Assembly: GCA_029246705.1 (NCBI GenBank)
Contig: JAQWMQ010000016.1
Span: 62,001 to 126,000, forward strand
Source of the DNA: Phycisphaerales bacterium
GTDB taxonomy: Bacteria; Planctomycetota; Phycisphaerae; Phycisphaerales; SM1A02
Length of the DNA: 64,000 bases
Reading direction: 5' to 3'
The notes under the pieces are model-generated. The model saw only the letters and a list, made by a program, of their open reading frames with translations, was not told the DNA's origin and searched no databases. Shown piece after piece: positions 36,029 through 45,898 of this stretch. The number at the start of each line of letters is the position of its first letter. Within the stretch, counting starts at the first letter, position 1. Position numbers and translations under genes: made by a program.

Positions 36029-37525
36029 ATGCCGGAATCCACGCTGCGCCCCCTGCCTGACCGGGACTTCGACTTCTGGGCTGCACACCACCTCCTGTCA
36101 CGCGCTGGCTTCGGTGGAACCCCGGACCAGGTACGGGCCCTTTCACAACTCGGTCTCGATGACGCGGTCGACTTCATCGTCGACTACGAGGAGCTGCCCA
36201 CTCCGGAGGTCGGGGGTGATTTCCAGTCGAACATCATGCGCCCCGCGACCGAGGCTGAAACCGCGGCATACCGTCGCGCCCGGGAAGCCGGTGACGAGGC
36301 GACGCTCAGCCAGTTCCGCATGCGTCGGCAGAAGCGCCAGGTCGCTGACCGCCAGCAGATCCGTGAGATCCGCAAGTGGTGGATCGAACGCATGATCGAG
36401 ACCCCGCGTCCGCTGGAAGAGAAGATGACGCTCTTCTGGCACGGACATTTCGCGACGGGGTACCGGGCGATCGAGGACAGCTGGCACATGCTCCAGCAGA
36501 ACCGGATGTTCCGGGATCACGCGACCGGCAACTTCGGGAATCTCCTGTTCGGAATCATCCGTGACCCGGCGATGCTCCGCTACCTCAACAACAACCAGAA
36601 CCGGAAGGAGAGACCCAACGAGAACTTCTCGCGCGAACTGATGGAACTCTTCTCCCTGGGCGAAGGCAACGACTACACCGAGCAGGACATCAAGGAAGGC
36701 GCCCGGGCCCTGACCGGCTACTCCTACCGGGACGACTCCTTCGTATTCAACGAACGGCTGCACGACAGCGACCAGAAGACGATCCTCGGACGAAGCGGCA
36801 ACTTCGACGGCGACGACTTCGTGCGAATCATCCTTTCCCGCAAGGTCTGCAGCGAGTTCCTCGCACTGAAGCTCTACCGGTTCTTCGTCAACGACGCTCC
36901 CGACGTGCCGACCAGGGATCAACGCCCCTTCCTCAAGACCCTGGCCAAGAAGATCCGTTCCGGCGAGTACGAGATCAAGCCGGTGCTCAAGGCACTCTTC
37001 AAGAGTCGCCATTTCTACATGGACACCAATCGATGTGCGGTGGTCAAGAGCCCGGTACAGCTCACGGTGCAGACCATTCGCTGCCTCCAGACCCCGGTAC
37101 GGGATCTCACGACCCTCGCGGCAGCCAACGAACTCATGGGGCAGAGCATCTTCGAACCGCCTTCGGTCAAGGGCTGGGACGGGGGACGCAGCTGGATCAA
37201 CACCTCGACCCTCTTCATCAGGCAGAACCTCGCCATCTACCTGCTGACCGGGAAGAGACCGGACGTCTACGACTGGCAGTTGAGCGGCACCCGCTACGAC
37301 CCTTCCATCCTGCTGGCCTCCCTGGATGCGGATGCTCGAGGCCGGGTCGATCCCGATGAGGCACTCCCCTATCTCTGCAGGTTCATGCTGGGCGACATCC
37401 CCCATCCCAGTCGCCTCGAGAGCCTGGGCGAATTCATCCGTGAGCACGACGGTCGCATCGATGGGGATCGTCTCACCGGCGTCCTCTGCCTGATCACCTC
37501 GATGCCCGAGTACCAACTCTGCTGA
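36029..37525 (+). CDS. DUF1800 family protein
   Basis: This is a 498-residue protein of the DUF1800 family, which in planctomycetes almost always sits next to DUF1501. Recognisable blocks: FDFWAAHHLLSRAGFGGTPDQV (~9-30), KMTLFWHGHFATGY (~134-147), ENFSRELMELFSLGEGNDYTE (~201-221), ARALTGYSY and GWDGGRSWINTSTLF. AAGGAG lies eight bases before the ATG at 36029, so this start is preferred over ATG 36002. No signal peptide is evident. It is probably involved in an envelope or metalloprotein function; biochemical role unknown. The DUF1501 gene begins 21 bases after its stop. Confidence 0.85.
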   Translation: MPESTLRPLPDRDFDFWAAHHLLSRAGFGGTPDQVRALSQLGLDDAVDFIVDYEELPTPEVGGDFQSNIMRPATEAETAAYRRAREAGDEATLSQFRMRRQKRQVADRQQIREIRKWWIERMIETPRPLEEKMTLFWHGHFATGYRAIEDSWHMLQQNRMFRDHATGNFGNLLFGIIRDPAMLRYLNNNQNRKERPNENFSRELMELFSLGEGNDYTEQDIKEGARALTGYSYRDDSFVFNERLHDSDQKTILGRSGNFDGDDFVRIILSRKVCSEFLALKLYRFFVNDAPDVPTRDQRPFLKTLAKKIRSGEYEIKPVLKALFKSRHFYMDTNRCAVVKSPVQLTVQTIRCLQTPVRDLTTLAAANELMGQSIFEPPSVKGWDGGRSWINTSTLFIRQNLAIYLLTGKRPDVYDWQLSGTRYDPSILLASLDADARGRVDPDEALPYLCRFMLGDIPHPSRLESLGEFIREHDGRIDGDRLTGVLCLITSMPEYQLC

Positions 37526-37545
37526 ATCATCCGGAGGGCCGTCAC

Positions 37546-38862
37546 ATGCCACGTGAAGAACCAAACGCCTACTCTCGTCGACTGTTCCTCCAGCAGGGCG
37601 TGACCCTTGCCTCGATCGCGGGGACGGTGCCGTGGTTCGTCCAGCAGAGTGCGACCGGCATGATGCATCCGCTGGATTCGGCGGTCTCGAGCCTTGCCGG
37701 GGTTCCAGAGGAGAGGATCCTCGTGGTGGTACAGCTGGGCGGCGGCAACGACGGCCTCAACACGGTGGTCCCCTACTACTCCGACCAGTACCGCAAGGTA
37801 CGCCCCTCGATCGCCATCGGTGCACCGGGGCGACCCAACGGAGGAGCCGGCGCGGCACTCGAACTCGACCAGGAAGCGGGCCTGGGACTGCACCCGCAGC
37901 TCACGGGCCTGAAGTCGCTGCATGACGAAGGCCTGCTCGGCGTGATCCAGGGCACCGGGTACCCCAACCCCAACCGAAGTCACTTCACGTCGATGGACAT
38001 CTGGCACACCGCGCGGCACGACGCCAAGGGCAACGGCTGGCTCGGTCGCTATTTCGACAACACCTGCAACGGCACACCGGACCCTGAAGGCGCGATCGCG
38101 ATCGGTGGCACCGCGCCCCTGGCCATGCACGGCGACATGCAGAAACCAGTGAGCTTCGAATCGGAGGATCTCTTCCGCTGGCTCGGACAGGACCTGCATG
38201 CATCGATGAAGTCGCCCTACGACAGCATCAACCGGATGGGCATGCCCGACGACGTCGAACCCGGCACCCAGGCCTCCTTCCTGATGCGCACCGCACTCGA
38301 TGCCCAGCTTTCCTCGGACCGTATTCGCAAGGCGGTCGCGCAGAAGACGCTCGTGAACTACCCGAACAACAACGGGCTTGCCCGGCAGCTGCGCCTGGTC
38401 GGCGCGATGATCCGCAACGAGATGCGCACCCGGGTCTACTACGTGACGCTTGGTGGTTTCGACACGCACGCCAACCAGCTGAATTCCCACGGAAACAGGA
38501 TGCGTCAGTTCGGCGAGGCGATGAAGATCTTCCAGGACGACCTGAAGGCACAGGGCAACGACAAGCGGGTGCTGACCATGGTCTTCAGCGAATTCGGTCG
38601 CCGAGTCGCGCAGAACGCCTCGGGAGGCACCGACCACGGAACCGCGGCACCCATGTTCCTGGTGGGCCCCATGGTCCGTCCCGGGGTTCTCGGACAGCAC
38701 CCGTCCCTGGAAAATCTTGATTCCGGGGATCTTCGACATACCGTCGACTTCAGGTCGATCTATGCTTCGGTACTCGAAGACTGGTTGAAGACCCCGTCCC
38801 AGGCCGTGCTCGGAAAGACGTACCAGAAGGCGGAAGTCTTCAACCCGGAGGCTCTCAAGTGA
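37546..38862 (+). CDS. DUF1501 family protein, Tat-exported
   Basis: This 438-residue protein has a twin-arginine signal (SRRLFLQQGVTLASIAG). It belongs to a sulfatase/phosphatase-like fold family: VVVQLGGGNDGLNTVVPY (~60-77), HFTSMDIWHTA (~147), GGFDTHANQ (~303) and FSEFGRRVAQNASGGTDHGTA (~346-366) give the conserved Asp/His metal positions. It is thought to be a hydrolase exported folded, but no substrate is known. The RBS GGAGGG lies nine bases before the ATG. It is part of a three-gene operon with DUF1800 and the HMA lipoprotein; its stop overlaps the next GTG start. Confidence 0.87.
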   Translation: MPREEPNAYSRRLFLQQGVTLASIAGTVPWFVQQSATGMMHPLDSAVSSLAGVPEERILVVVQLGGGNDGLNTVVPYYSDQYRKVRPSIAIGAPGRPNGGAGAALELDQEAGLGLHPQLTGLKSLHDEGLLGVIQGTGYPNPNRSHFTSMDIWHTARHDAKGNGWLGRYFDNTCNGTPDPEGAIAIGGTAPLAMHGDMQKPVSFESEDLFRWLGQDLHASMKSPYDSINRMGMPDDVEPGTQASFLMRTALDAQLSSDRIRKAVAQKTLVNYPNNNGLARQLRLVGAMIRNEMRTRVYYVTLGGFDTHANQLNSHGNRMRQFGEAMKIFQDDLKAQGNDKRVLTMVFSEFGRRVAQNASGGTDHGTAAPMFLVGPMVRPGVLGQHPSLENLDSGDLRHTVDFRSIYASVLEDWLKTPSQAVLGKTYQKAEVFNPEALK

Positions 38863-39248
38863 ACAAGATCACGCCACTCATCATCATCACCATCGCCAGC
38901 TTCGCCCTTGCCGGGTGCACTGAACAGGGGAAGACCCCCACCGCCGCCGCGACCCCCGCCGCGACCCCCGCGGCTCCCGCGGCACCGGACACCGCTTCGG
39001 AAACGAACACCACCAAGGTCGGCAAGACCGTGGTCTACTCGGTGAAGGGGATGAGTTGCGGCGGATGCGCGAGCGCGGTGACCACCAAGGTCAACAAGGT
39101 CGATGGCGTCATGGCCTGCGACGTCTCCCTCGAGCAGCAGCAGGCGACGGTCGAGCTCGCGGAGAACGGTTCGGCCACGGATGTCGAGGAGGCGATTCGA
39201 AGCCTCGGCTACACCGTGGAACCGGAATCGACGAACCCCGCGTCCTGA
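38859..39248 (+). CDS. Lipoprotein with heavy-metal-associated (HMA) domain
   Basis: This 129-residue protein starts at GTG and has a lipobox FALAGC (Cys ~20), an Ala/Pro/Thr-rich linker and one HMA domain (~57-122) with the metal motif GMSCGGCASAV. It should bind Cu(I) or Zn(II) outside the cytoplasmic membrane. The start overlaps the DUF1501 stop by GTGA, so it is coupled to that gene. It may deliver a metal to the DUF1800/DUF1501 proteins, which is inference from context. Its last 40 bases overlap the convergent nrnA gene. Confidence 0.82.
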   Translation: MNKITPLIIITIASFALAGCTEQGKTPTAAATPAATPAAPAAPDTASETNTTKVGKTVVYSVKGMSCGGCASAVTTKVNKVDGVMACDVSLEQQQATVELAENGSATDVEEAIRSLGYTVEPESTNPAS

Positions 39249-40288
39249 ATGGCCGCTCCGACCGCCTGTTCGATGGCCTCAAGCGCCTGGTCCAGGGGCA
39301 GGTCGATCCGAGCACCGGCAGCATGTACATGACCACCTCCGCCGAACCCCGCGGCGAGGGCGTTCACGTCGACGAAGGGCGCCCCGGGCGTGGGGTCCAT
39401 GGGCGGCTTCGAACGAAAACTCACCTTCACCGAGTCGGCGTCGACCGCAGTGACCAGGATCGAGACCTCGAGGGTCCCGACGCTCATCGGGTAGTTCACG
39501 AGGCCCGAGAGTTCCTCCGGGCGTGCAGTGGTCTCGGCGAAGTCCTTCGGGGTCAGGGACATCAGCACCGCTCGGTCCCCGTCGATGAAGCGAGCGGACT
39601 GGAGTGCACGTGCGGCCATGTGGATCCGGGCGGGTCGATCGGTCTCCTCGATGATGCGGAAGATGCGACTCTTGTCGGCACCAGCTGCGACCAGGCGAGA
39701 AGCCACGCTGAGCGACTCCGCTCCACAGCTTTCAAAGCGGAACCATCCGGTGTCCGTGGCCAGGCCCAGCAGCAATGCTTCGGCGATCGAGCACCGACCG
39801 ACCTCGTCACCACCGGCTTCGAGCGAGACGCCGAGTTCGTCCATCAGGGACACCAGGAGTTCGGTGCAGGAGGCTGCCTCGACACGGACGATGCGTTCGG
39901 AAGCGACGTCGTCTCCACGGGCATGGTGATCGAACCCGATGATCGAGTCACGACGGGGACGCAACCAGTCCTGAAGCGGCTGCAGCTGGGTCCAGGCTCC
40001 GGTGTCGACGATGATGACCAGATCGTGGTCTTCGTCAGGCAGCTCGGGCGGCGCCATCCGAATCGAGAGATCCGGCACGAACTGGAGCAGCCCGTCGGAG
40101 ATGGGCCCCTGAACCCAGACCTCATGCCGGATGCCGAGCTCCGTCAAGGCCCGTGCGACTGCCGCGCACGAACCGATCGCATCGCCATCGGGTTTTTCAT
40201 GACTGGTCACCAGGATCTTGCGGGCCGAGGTGATTCGACCGGCGAGATGCTTCATGGTGGCGTTGGAGGAATACTCGAAACTGGTCAT
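39209..40288 (-). CDS. nrnA: DHH-family phosphoesterase (NrnA-like oligoribonuclease/PAP phosphatase)
   Basis: This is a 359-residue DHH-DHHA1 protein. Motif I is ILVTSHEKPDGDAIGS (~25-40), motif II IIVDTGAW (~92), motif III GFDHHARGD (DHH, ~119) and motif IV LLGLATDTGWF (~173), which together form the Mn site. The DHHA1 substrate motif GFGGGGHVHAAG lies at ~317-328. It should degrade 2-5-mer RNA and pAp to nucleotides. It overlaps ribF by ATGA, so it is the second gene of a ribF-nrnA operon. The usual rbfA/truB neighbours are absent. Confidence 0.88.
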   Translation of the reverse strand: MTSFEYSSNATMKHLAGRITSARKILVTSHEKPDGDAIGSCAAVARALTELGIRHEVWVQGPISDGLLQFVPDLSIRMAPPELPDEDHDLVIIVDTGAWTQLQPLQDWLRPRRDSIIGFDHHARGDDVASERIVRVEAASCTELLVSLMDELGVSLEAGGDEVGRCSIAEALLLGLATDTGWFRFESCGAESLSVASRLVAAGADKSRIFRIIEETDRPARIHMAARALQSARFIDGDRAVLMSLTPKDFAETTARPEELSGLVNYPMSVGTLEVSILVTAVDADSVKVSFRSKPPMDPTPGAPFVDVNALAAGFGGGGHVHAAGARIDLPLDQALEAIEQAVGAAIQDAGFVDSGSTV

Positions 40289-41190
40289 CGGGCGAAATGC
40301 TCCTGCACGCAGTGGCTGGTCTCTTCACAGTCGAGGGTGATCCGCTTCAGCAGATCATCGATGTCATCAAATCGGGTCTGGTCTCGAAGCCACTTCATGA
40401 GATCGACCCGCAGTGTCCAACCGTAGTCGTCCACCGGCCCATCATGACCGATCAGGTGCACTTCAGCGATTCGTTCAGATCGGCCGAAGGTCGGCTTGGT
40501 CCCGATGCTGACCGCCGCAGGCCTGGTCTCACCCGCCGGCAGGTGGGCGAGACCGGCATAGACGCCATCGGCAGGCAGGAGCTGGCTGCCATGATCGAGA
40601 TTCGCGGTCGGGAACCCCAGTGTCCTGCCCCGCTGATCACCACGAACCACGGTTCCGGCAAGGCGATAGGGCCGCCCGAGGGTTCTGGCGGCATCAACCA
40701 CGCGCCCGTGATCGAGCAGCCAGCGCACCAGCGACGAGGAAACCCGTGCCTGGCAGCGATCCTCGAGGGTGACCAACCGGGGCTGGATGACCTCGAGCTG
40801 GAACCCCTTGCGGGCCCCGATCTCACCCAGTTCTTCCAGTCCTGCGCTTCGATTTCGGGCAAATCGGAAGTCGGGGCCTTCCACCACCGCATCGAAGTCA
40901 TCATCTTCGAGAAGTTTGAAAATGAATGCCTCAGCATCCATGTCCAGTAATTGGGGGGTGGGTTCAAGTTCCCGGACCTCGTCGGCCCCTGCCTCCAGAA
41001 GCAGCTCTCGACGTTCTTCAGGCCCAGAGAGACGAACTGGGGCCTTCCCAGGGCGCAAAATGACGGCTGGATGGGGCTCGAAAGTCACAGCGACCACCTG
41101 GCCCGCACCTGCGAGTTCTCGGGCTCTGCCGATCAGGGCCTGGTGTCCGAGATGAACACCATCAAAGTTTCCAATCGAGATCACCTTCAT
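40285..41190 (-). CDS. ribF: Bifunctional riboflavin kinase/FAD synthetase
   Basis: This ~301-residue enzyme makes FMN and FAD. The adenylyltransferase domain starts VISIGNFDGVHLGHQ (nucleotide-binding HxGH-like) and includes VAVTFEPHPAVILRP and SSSLVRWLL. The riboflavin kinase domain has GRTLGFPTANLDHG (~200) and the catalytic Glu in SIGTKPTFG...AEVHL. An in-frame GTG at 41232 would add 14 residues. The ATG at 41190 is preferred because GGAG lies six bases before it. First gene of the pair with nrnA; divergent from the glutamate dehydrogenase gene. Confidence 0.9.
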   Translation of the reverse strand: MKVISIGNFDGVHLGHQALIGRARELAGAGQVVAVTFEPHPAVILRPGKAPVRLSGPEERRELLLEAGADEVRELEPTPQLLDMDAEAFIFKLLEDDDFDAVVEGPDFRFARNRSAGLEELGEIGARKGFQLEVIQPRLVTLEDRCQARVSSSLVRWLLDHGRVVDAARTLGRPYRLAGTVVRGDQRGRTLGFPTANLDHGSQLLPADGVYAGLAHLPAGETRPAAVSIGTKPTFGRSERIAEVHLIGHDGPVDDYGWTLRVDLMKWLRDQTRFDDIDDLLKRITLDCEETSHCVQEHFAR

Positions 41191-41272
41191 GCCACACTCC
41201 GGCAAATCCGATGCGAGAATGTAGGATTCCACTCCTCACGCGAGGAAGACACTTGTAGGGTATCTCAGTCAG

Positions 41273-44221
41273 ATGCGAACCGACACCAGCGAACCATCAG
41301 AAGCTCTTCCGACCGACCCGGAACCCCTGGTCAAGGAACTCGTCAATGGGTTCCGGGACACCGCCGAAGGCGTGGTCCCCTGGTTCCTGGACTCCATGCC
41401 CAGGATGTATTTCCAGGACACGGACATCCAGACCCAGTTGTCACACCTGCGGACCATCATCGCCCTGCGGGCGTCGGGTGGCCCCCTCGAGATAACGATG
41501 CGAAGCGAGGACGGTCGGTTGTGGACGGCGATGCGGCCGACCAACTACCCCGGCGTGCTCGCGGAGATCATGGCGGAGCTTCCGCTCGACCAGTCACTGA
41601 GAAGTGCGAAGATCCACACCGCCGCCGATGGCACGTTCGTGCTGGACACCTTCGAGTTCGGCAACCAGGATCCATTCGACCCTTCGGATCCCGAACAGAA
41701 CGAGAAGATCAACGCCACGATCGAGTACGCACGCGAGAAAGACATCGACTGGAACGAGGATGCGATCCGCAGCTACTGCACCCAGTGCACCGCGGACTAC
41801 ATCCGCACCCTCACCCCGCTTCGCATGGAGAAGCACCGGGCGCTGTTCGACCAGGTGAGCGGAACGGACTCCTCGGTGGTGACCCTCGAGTCGGAAGCCG
41901 AACCCAACCACAGCAGGGTGACCATCGCGCTGGCCAACGCCAGGACCCGGACCACCCTTGAACGTGCTGCGAACCTCATCGCCAGCTACGGGGTGAACAT
42001 CCACCGGGCATACCTCGACATCGTCAGCGACGAACCGTTCGGCTCGGTCACCTACGTGGGCTTCATCGTCGTAGGTCCCGATGGCGGACCCCTCGACGAA
42101 CAGAGCGAGACCTGGCAGTCGATCAAGCGGGAACTCCACCGGATCAAGTGGATCGACTTCAACGTCCTGGGACTCTCGCAGCGACATGAGTCCCTCGACA
42201 TCGATCGTGCGGAACTCCTGCTCGCGCTGACCCATCTCGTCCACCAGGTGCTCTCCCCACGCAACTCATTCGCATTCACCCGGGACCGGATCCTCTCGCG
42301 CGCCGAGGACGCCATCGAGCTCTCGATGGCGATACTCAAGCTGTTCACCGACCGGTTCAATCCCGTCAATCCCCTGACCGAGGACTCCTTCCTCCAGCAG
42401 GCGACGGATCTCCACGAACGCGTGGAACGAGAGGTCGAGTCCGACACCGCTCGCGAGACGCTTTCGGGCTTCATCGATGCGGTCGAGGCGACCCTTCGAA
42501 CCAACTACTTCCTGCCGAACCGGTTCGGACTGGCCCTGCGACTGGACCCGCGCCTGCTGCTGAACGAGCGACGGCCGGAGCTCCCCTACGGGGTCTTCTA
42601 CGTCCATGGTCGAGGCTTCAGCGGATTCCACGTGCGGTTCCAGGACATCGCCCGCGGTGGACTCAGGGTGGTCAAGCCCCGAAGCATGTTCCATCACCTT
42701 CGAGAGAGCGAACGACTCTACGACGAGGCGTACGGACTCAGCTTCGCGCAGCAGTTGAAGAACAAGGACATCCCCGAAGGTGGCGCAAAGGCGACGATCC
42801 TCATCGAACCGGAAGCAGGCATCGACCGCTGCGTGAAGAGCTTCATCGATGCACTGCTCGACCTGATCACGCCCGACCGCGACACCCGGTCCAAGCTGGT
42901 GGACCGTTTCGGTCACAGCGAGCTGATCTACCTCGGCCCCGATGAGAACATCACGCCCAAGCACATCCTCTGGATGGTCCGACGAGCGGCACTCCGCAAC
43001 TACCCGATGCCGACGGCCTTCATGAGCTCGAAGCCCGGCGCGGGGATCAACCACAAGGTCTACGGCGTGACCAGCGAGGGCGTCAACGTGTTCCTCGCCG
43101 AGTTCCTCAATGCGCAGGACATCGATCCCAAGACCACGCCGTTCTCGGTGAAGATCACGGGTGGACCCGACGGCGACGTCGCCGGCAACATGATCAAGAT
43201 CCTCGACCGCGACTACGGTTCGAACGTGTCGGTCGTCGGCATCGCCGACGGATCGGGAGTCGGCGAGGACCCCGACGGCCTGGACCACACCGAACTGCTT
43301 CGCCTCGTCGAGGAGGAACTTCCGATCATCGACTTCGATCGATCGAAACTCGGCCCCAGGGGCCTGATCCGCTCGATCGACGACCAGGACGGTTTCCGTC
43401 TTCGCAACACCATGCACAACCGGGTGATCGCCGATGCATTCCTGCCCTGCGGAGGTCGACCGGCGACCATGCACGAGCACAACTGGCGGGACTTCCTCGG
43501 TGCCGACGGAACCCCCAGCAGCAAGTTGATCGTCGAGGGTGCGAACCTCTTCCTCACGCCTTCGGCCCGGGAACGCCTGAGCGCGGAAGGCGTCACGATC
43601 GTGAAGGATTCCTCCGCGAACAAGTGCGGGGTCATCTGTTCCAGCTTCGAGGTCGCGGCGAGCATGCTCATCAGCGAGCAGGAGTTCATGGACATCAAGG
43701 TTGAATTCGTCAACCAGGTGCTCGTGAAGCTTCGTCATCTGGCACGACTCGAGGCCCTGCTGCTCATCCACGAACACCAGCGACACCCGCACACGCCCCT
43801 GCCGGAGATCAGCGTCCGCCTCAGCCGCACCGTCAATTCGGTGGCCGATGCGATCGAGAGCCTCCTGCAGACCCAGTCCGAGGACGAGTTCGACTTCTCC
43901 TGGAGCCTGGTGCTCGACCACCTCCCGGAAATCCTGGTCAAGACCGCAGGGTCACGCATCCAGGAGCGACTGCCTCGTGCCTACCTCTCGCGTCTGATCT
44001 CTTCCCGACTTGCGGCGGAGATCGTCTATCGAGAGGGCATCGCGTTCTTCGCCTCGATGGAACCGGAGATGATCGCCGAGACCGCATGCCGCTACTTCAG
44101 CAAGGACCAGGAGACGAGGAAGCTCGTGGACCTGGTCAAGAAAAGCGATCTGGACGAAGCCGCCAGGATCGCGGAACTTCTTCGCAGGGCCGGAACCAGG
44201 GCTTCGTTGCAGGATCCCTGA
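41273..44221 (+). CDS. NAD-specific glutamate dehydrogenase, large type
   Basis: This 982-residue enzyme oxidatively deaminates glutamate to 2-oxoglutarate. The N-terminal ~350 residues contain ACT-like regulatory segments (RVTIALANARTRTTLERAANLIASYGVNIHRA). The catalytic core begins near 430: GFHVRFQDIARGGLRVV, then the substrate Lys region KNKDIPEGGAKATILIE. FMSSKPGAGINHKVYGVTSEG and the NAD-binding KITGGPDGDVAGNMIKIL follow. The size lies between hexameric (~450) and the 1600-residue forms. The gene is single, divergent from ribF, with TAGGGT 11 bases before the start. It probably supports amino acid catabolism. Confidence 0.88.
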   Translation: MRTDTSEPSEALPTDPEPLVKELVNGFRDTAEGVVPWFLDSMPRMYFQDTDIQTQLSHLRTIIALRASGGPLEITMRSEDGRLWTAMRPTNYPGVLAEIMAELPLDQSLRSAKIHTAADGTFVLDTFEFGNQDPFDPSDPEQNEKINATIEYAREKDIDWNEDAIRSYCTQCTADYIRTLTPLRMEKHRALFDQVSGTDSSVVTLESEAEPNHSRVTIALANARTRTTLERAANLIASYGVNIHRAYLDIVSDEPFGSVTYVGFIVVGPDGGPLDEQSETWQSIKRELHRIKWIDFNVLGLSQRHESLDIDRAELLLALTHLVHQVLSPRNSFAFTRDRILSRAEDAIELSMAILKLFTDRFNPVNPLTEDSFLQQATDLHERVEREVESDTARETLSGFIDAVEATLRTNYFLPNRFGLALRLDPRLLLNERRPELPYGVFYVHGRGFSGFHVRFQDIARGGLRVVKPRSMFHHLRESERLYDEAYGLSFAQQLKNKDIPEGGAKATILIEPEAGIDRCVKSFIDALLDLITPDRDTRSKLVDRFGHSELIYLGPDENITPKHILWMVRRAALRNYPMPTAFMSSKPGAGINHKVYGVTSEGVNVFLAEFLNAQDIDPKTTPFSVKITGGPDGDVAGNMIKILDRDYGSNVSVVGIADGSGVGEDPDGLDHTELLRLVEEELPIIDFDRSKLGPRGLIRSIDDQDGFRLRNTMHNRVIADAFLPCGGRPATMHEHNWRDFLGADGTPSSKLIVEGANLFLTPSARERLSAEGVTIVKDSSANKCGVICSSFEVAASMLISEQEFMDIKVEFVNQVLVKLRHLARLEALLLIHEHQRHPHTPLPEISVRLSRTVNSVADAIESLLQTQSEDEFDFSWSLVLDHLPEILVKTAGSRIQERLPRAYLSRLISSRLAAEIVYREGIAFFASMEPEMIAETACRYFSKDQETRKLVDLVKKSDLDEAARIAELLRRAGTRASLQDP

Positions 44222-44265
44222 ACCGCACGCATCCACGGACGAATCGGAGCTGCTCCATTCAACGC

Positions 44266-45861
44266 ATGTGCATGATGCTGCTGCTGATCGCCAACCTCCT
44301 GCCTGTTCAGGCTGGAGGCGATGTGCCCCAGCTGACGGAGCTCGATGCGCCCATCACCGAAGTGGTGGTTCACAAGAACGGAGCCCGCGTCACCCGAGAA
44401 ACAACGCTCGAGCTGCCCGCGGGCCGCTCACGCCTCTCAATCGACCTCTTCAGGCTCCCCGAAGGAGAGAACCTGGGTGGCGACGAGCTCGAGGTGGTGT
44501 CGGCCACGACCGGCGAAGCGACCAGGATCCTCTCGATTGGCCTCGAGGAACGCACCCGACAGCCAACCGCGGAACAAGTCGACGCACTGGATGAACGAAT
44601 CTCGTCTCTCGAGATCGAACTGACAAGCGCACGACAACTGGAAGTGAACGCACAAGCCGACCTGGACCTGCTCGATGTGTTCGGACGAAGACTCGTCGAG
44701 GACTCGGGATCGGTGGTGGGAACCGACGTGCTGAATCTCGAACTGCTTGAGCAGCAGCTCGAGTTCATCAGCGGCAAGCGAATGGCGATCCTCCAGGTAC
44801 AGGAGGCATCGAGGACGGTCATGGCCCAGCTGACGCGTGCACTGGACTCGGCCCGGAAGCAACTGACGGAGACCGGTCGGACACAACGAGTCGCGACGGC
44901 GCAGATCGAGGTCGATTCAACGGGCGGCGAAGAGACCATCAAGGTCACCTGGCTGGAATTTCGTTCCAGTTGGAGCCCTGAACTGTCCGTCCGTACCGAT
45001 GAATCAGAAGGCTCGACCACCCTCCAACTGCATGCGAATGTCTCGAATCGAACCAACTCCGACTGGAACGGCATTCGCCTGCTGCTTTCCACCACTGATC
45101 TGCGTGGTGGAGCCCCTCGCGACATCGAGCCGGTCTCCGTGGACACCGTCGAGGAAGACGAGGATTCCGAAACCACGCCACCCCCCCGAAAAATCGCCGA
45201 GGCCACATCCGAGATGGTGACGGTCTACACCATCGACCAGCCGACCTTCCTGGACCAGGGCGACGGCAAGCTGCTGGTGAAGAGCTTCCAGAGCGATTGC
45301 CTGCTGGAAGCGATCATGCGACCGGTCACCCAGGCGGGCGCCTGGTCGAGAGGATCCATCAAGAACACCTCCGAACTGGTGCTGCTGCCCTGTTCGATGC
45401 GGCTCTATCTCGACAACCAGTTCGTCGGCATGCCCGCGCTCGACCGGAAGGTGGACCCGGGCGAGACCTTCAACATCTGGTTCAGCGAGCTCGAGGGAAT
45501 GGAGATCGAACGCGAGATCCTCGAACGGGAGACGGTCAAGACCGGTCTGCTGGGCGGCGGACGGCTGACGACGACCCGCTACCGGATCACGATCAGGAAC
45601 GACCGTCCGAAGACCATGAAGATCATCGTCGAGGACCGGATGCCGATCTCGCGAAGCGAGGACATCGAGATCTCGCTGAAGAACGTCACGCCGGAGCTGT
45701 CGACGGACCCGGCCTACCTGGACGGCGAACGAAAGCTGGGAATCCTGCGCTGGGAAGTCACCCTGCCACCCGGTTCGCCGGATGCCGTGCCCCTGAGCAT
45801 CGAGTGGACGGTGAACGTCTCTCGCTCCTCGGAAGTCGACACCACGCCCATCCCAAGATGA
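44266..45861 (+). CDS. DUF4139/DUF4140 (mucoidy-inhibitor-like) secreted protein
   Basis: This 531-residue exported protein has a signal peptide (MCMMLLLIANLLPVQA). The N-terminal DUF4140 domain begins ITEVVVHKNGARVTRETTLEL, followed by a coiled-coil (~100-210). The C-terminal DUF4139 beta domain shows VTWLEFRSSWSPELSVRT then LSTTDLRGGAPRDIEP and YRITIRNDRPKTMKIIVEDRMP. Related to MuiA and eukaryotic F37C4.5-type proteins; function unknown. The chosen ATG starts the signal peptide, 45 bases after the dehydrogenase stop, so co-transcription is likely. Confidence 0.8.
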   Translation: MCMMLLLIANLLPVQAGGDVPQLTELDAPITEVVVHKNGARVTRETTLELPAGRSRLSIDLFRLPEGENLGGDELEVVSATTGEATRILSIGLEERTRQPTAEQVDALDERISSLEIELTSARQLEVNAQADLDLLDVFGRRLVEDSGSVVGTDVLNLELLEQQLEFISGKRMAILQVQEASRTVMAQLTRALDSARKQLTETGRTQRVATAQIEVDSTGGEETIKVTWLEFRSSWSPELSVRTDESEGSTTLQLHANVSNRTNSDWNGIRLLLSTTDLRGGAPRDIEPVSVDTVEEDEDSETTPPPRKIAEATSEMVTVYTIDQPTFLDQGDGKLLVKSFQSDCLLEAIMRPVTQAGAWSRGSIKNTSELVLLPCSMRLYLDNQFVGMPALDRKVDPGETFNIWFSELEGMEIEREILERETVKTGLLGGGRLTTTRYRITIRNDRPKTMKIIVEDRMPISRSEDIEISLKNVTPELSTDPAYLDGERKLGILRWEVTLPPGSPDAVPLSIEWTVNVSRSSEVDTTPIPR

Positions 45862-45898
45862 TCAACGGTTCGATGCGTTGGATCGCCGGTGACGCGTG

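Noticed and set aside
36143-38739. Long leftward ORFs across DUF1800/DUF1501
   Set aside because: Antisense shadows; the rightward frames have conserved motifs, a Tat signal and ribosome-binding sites.
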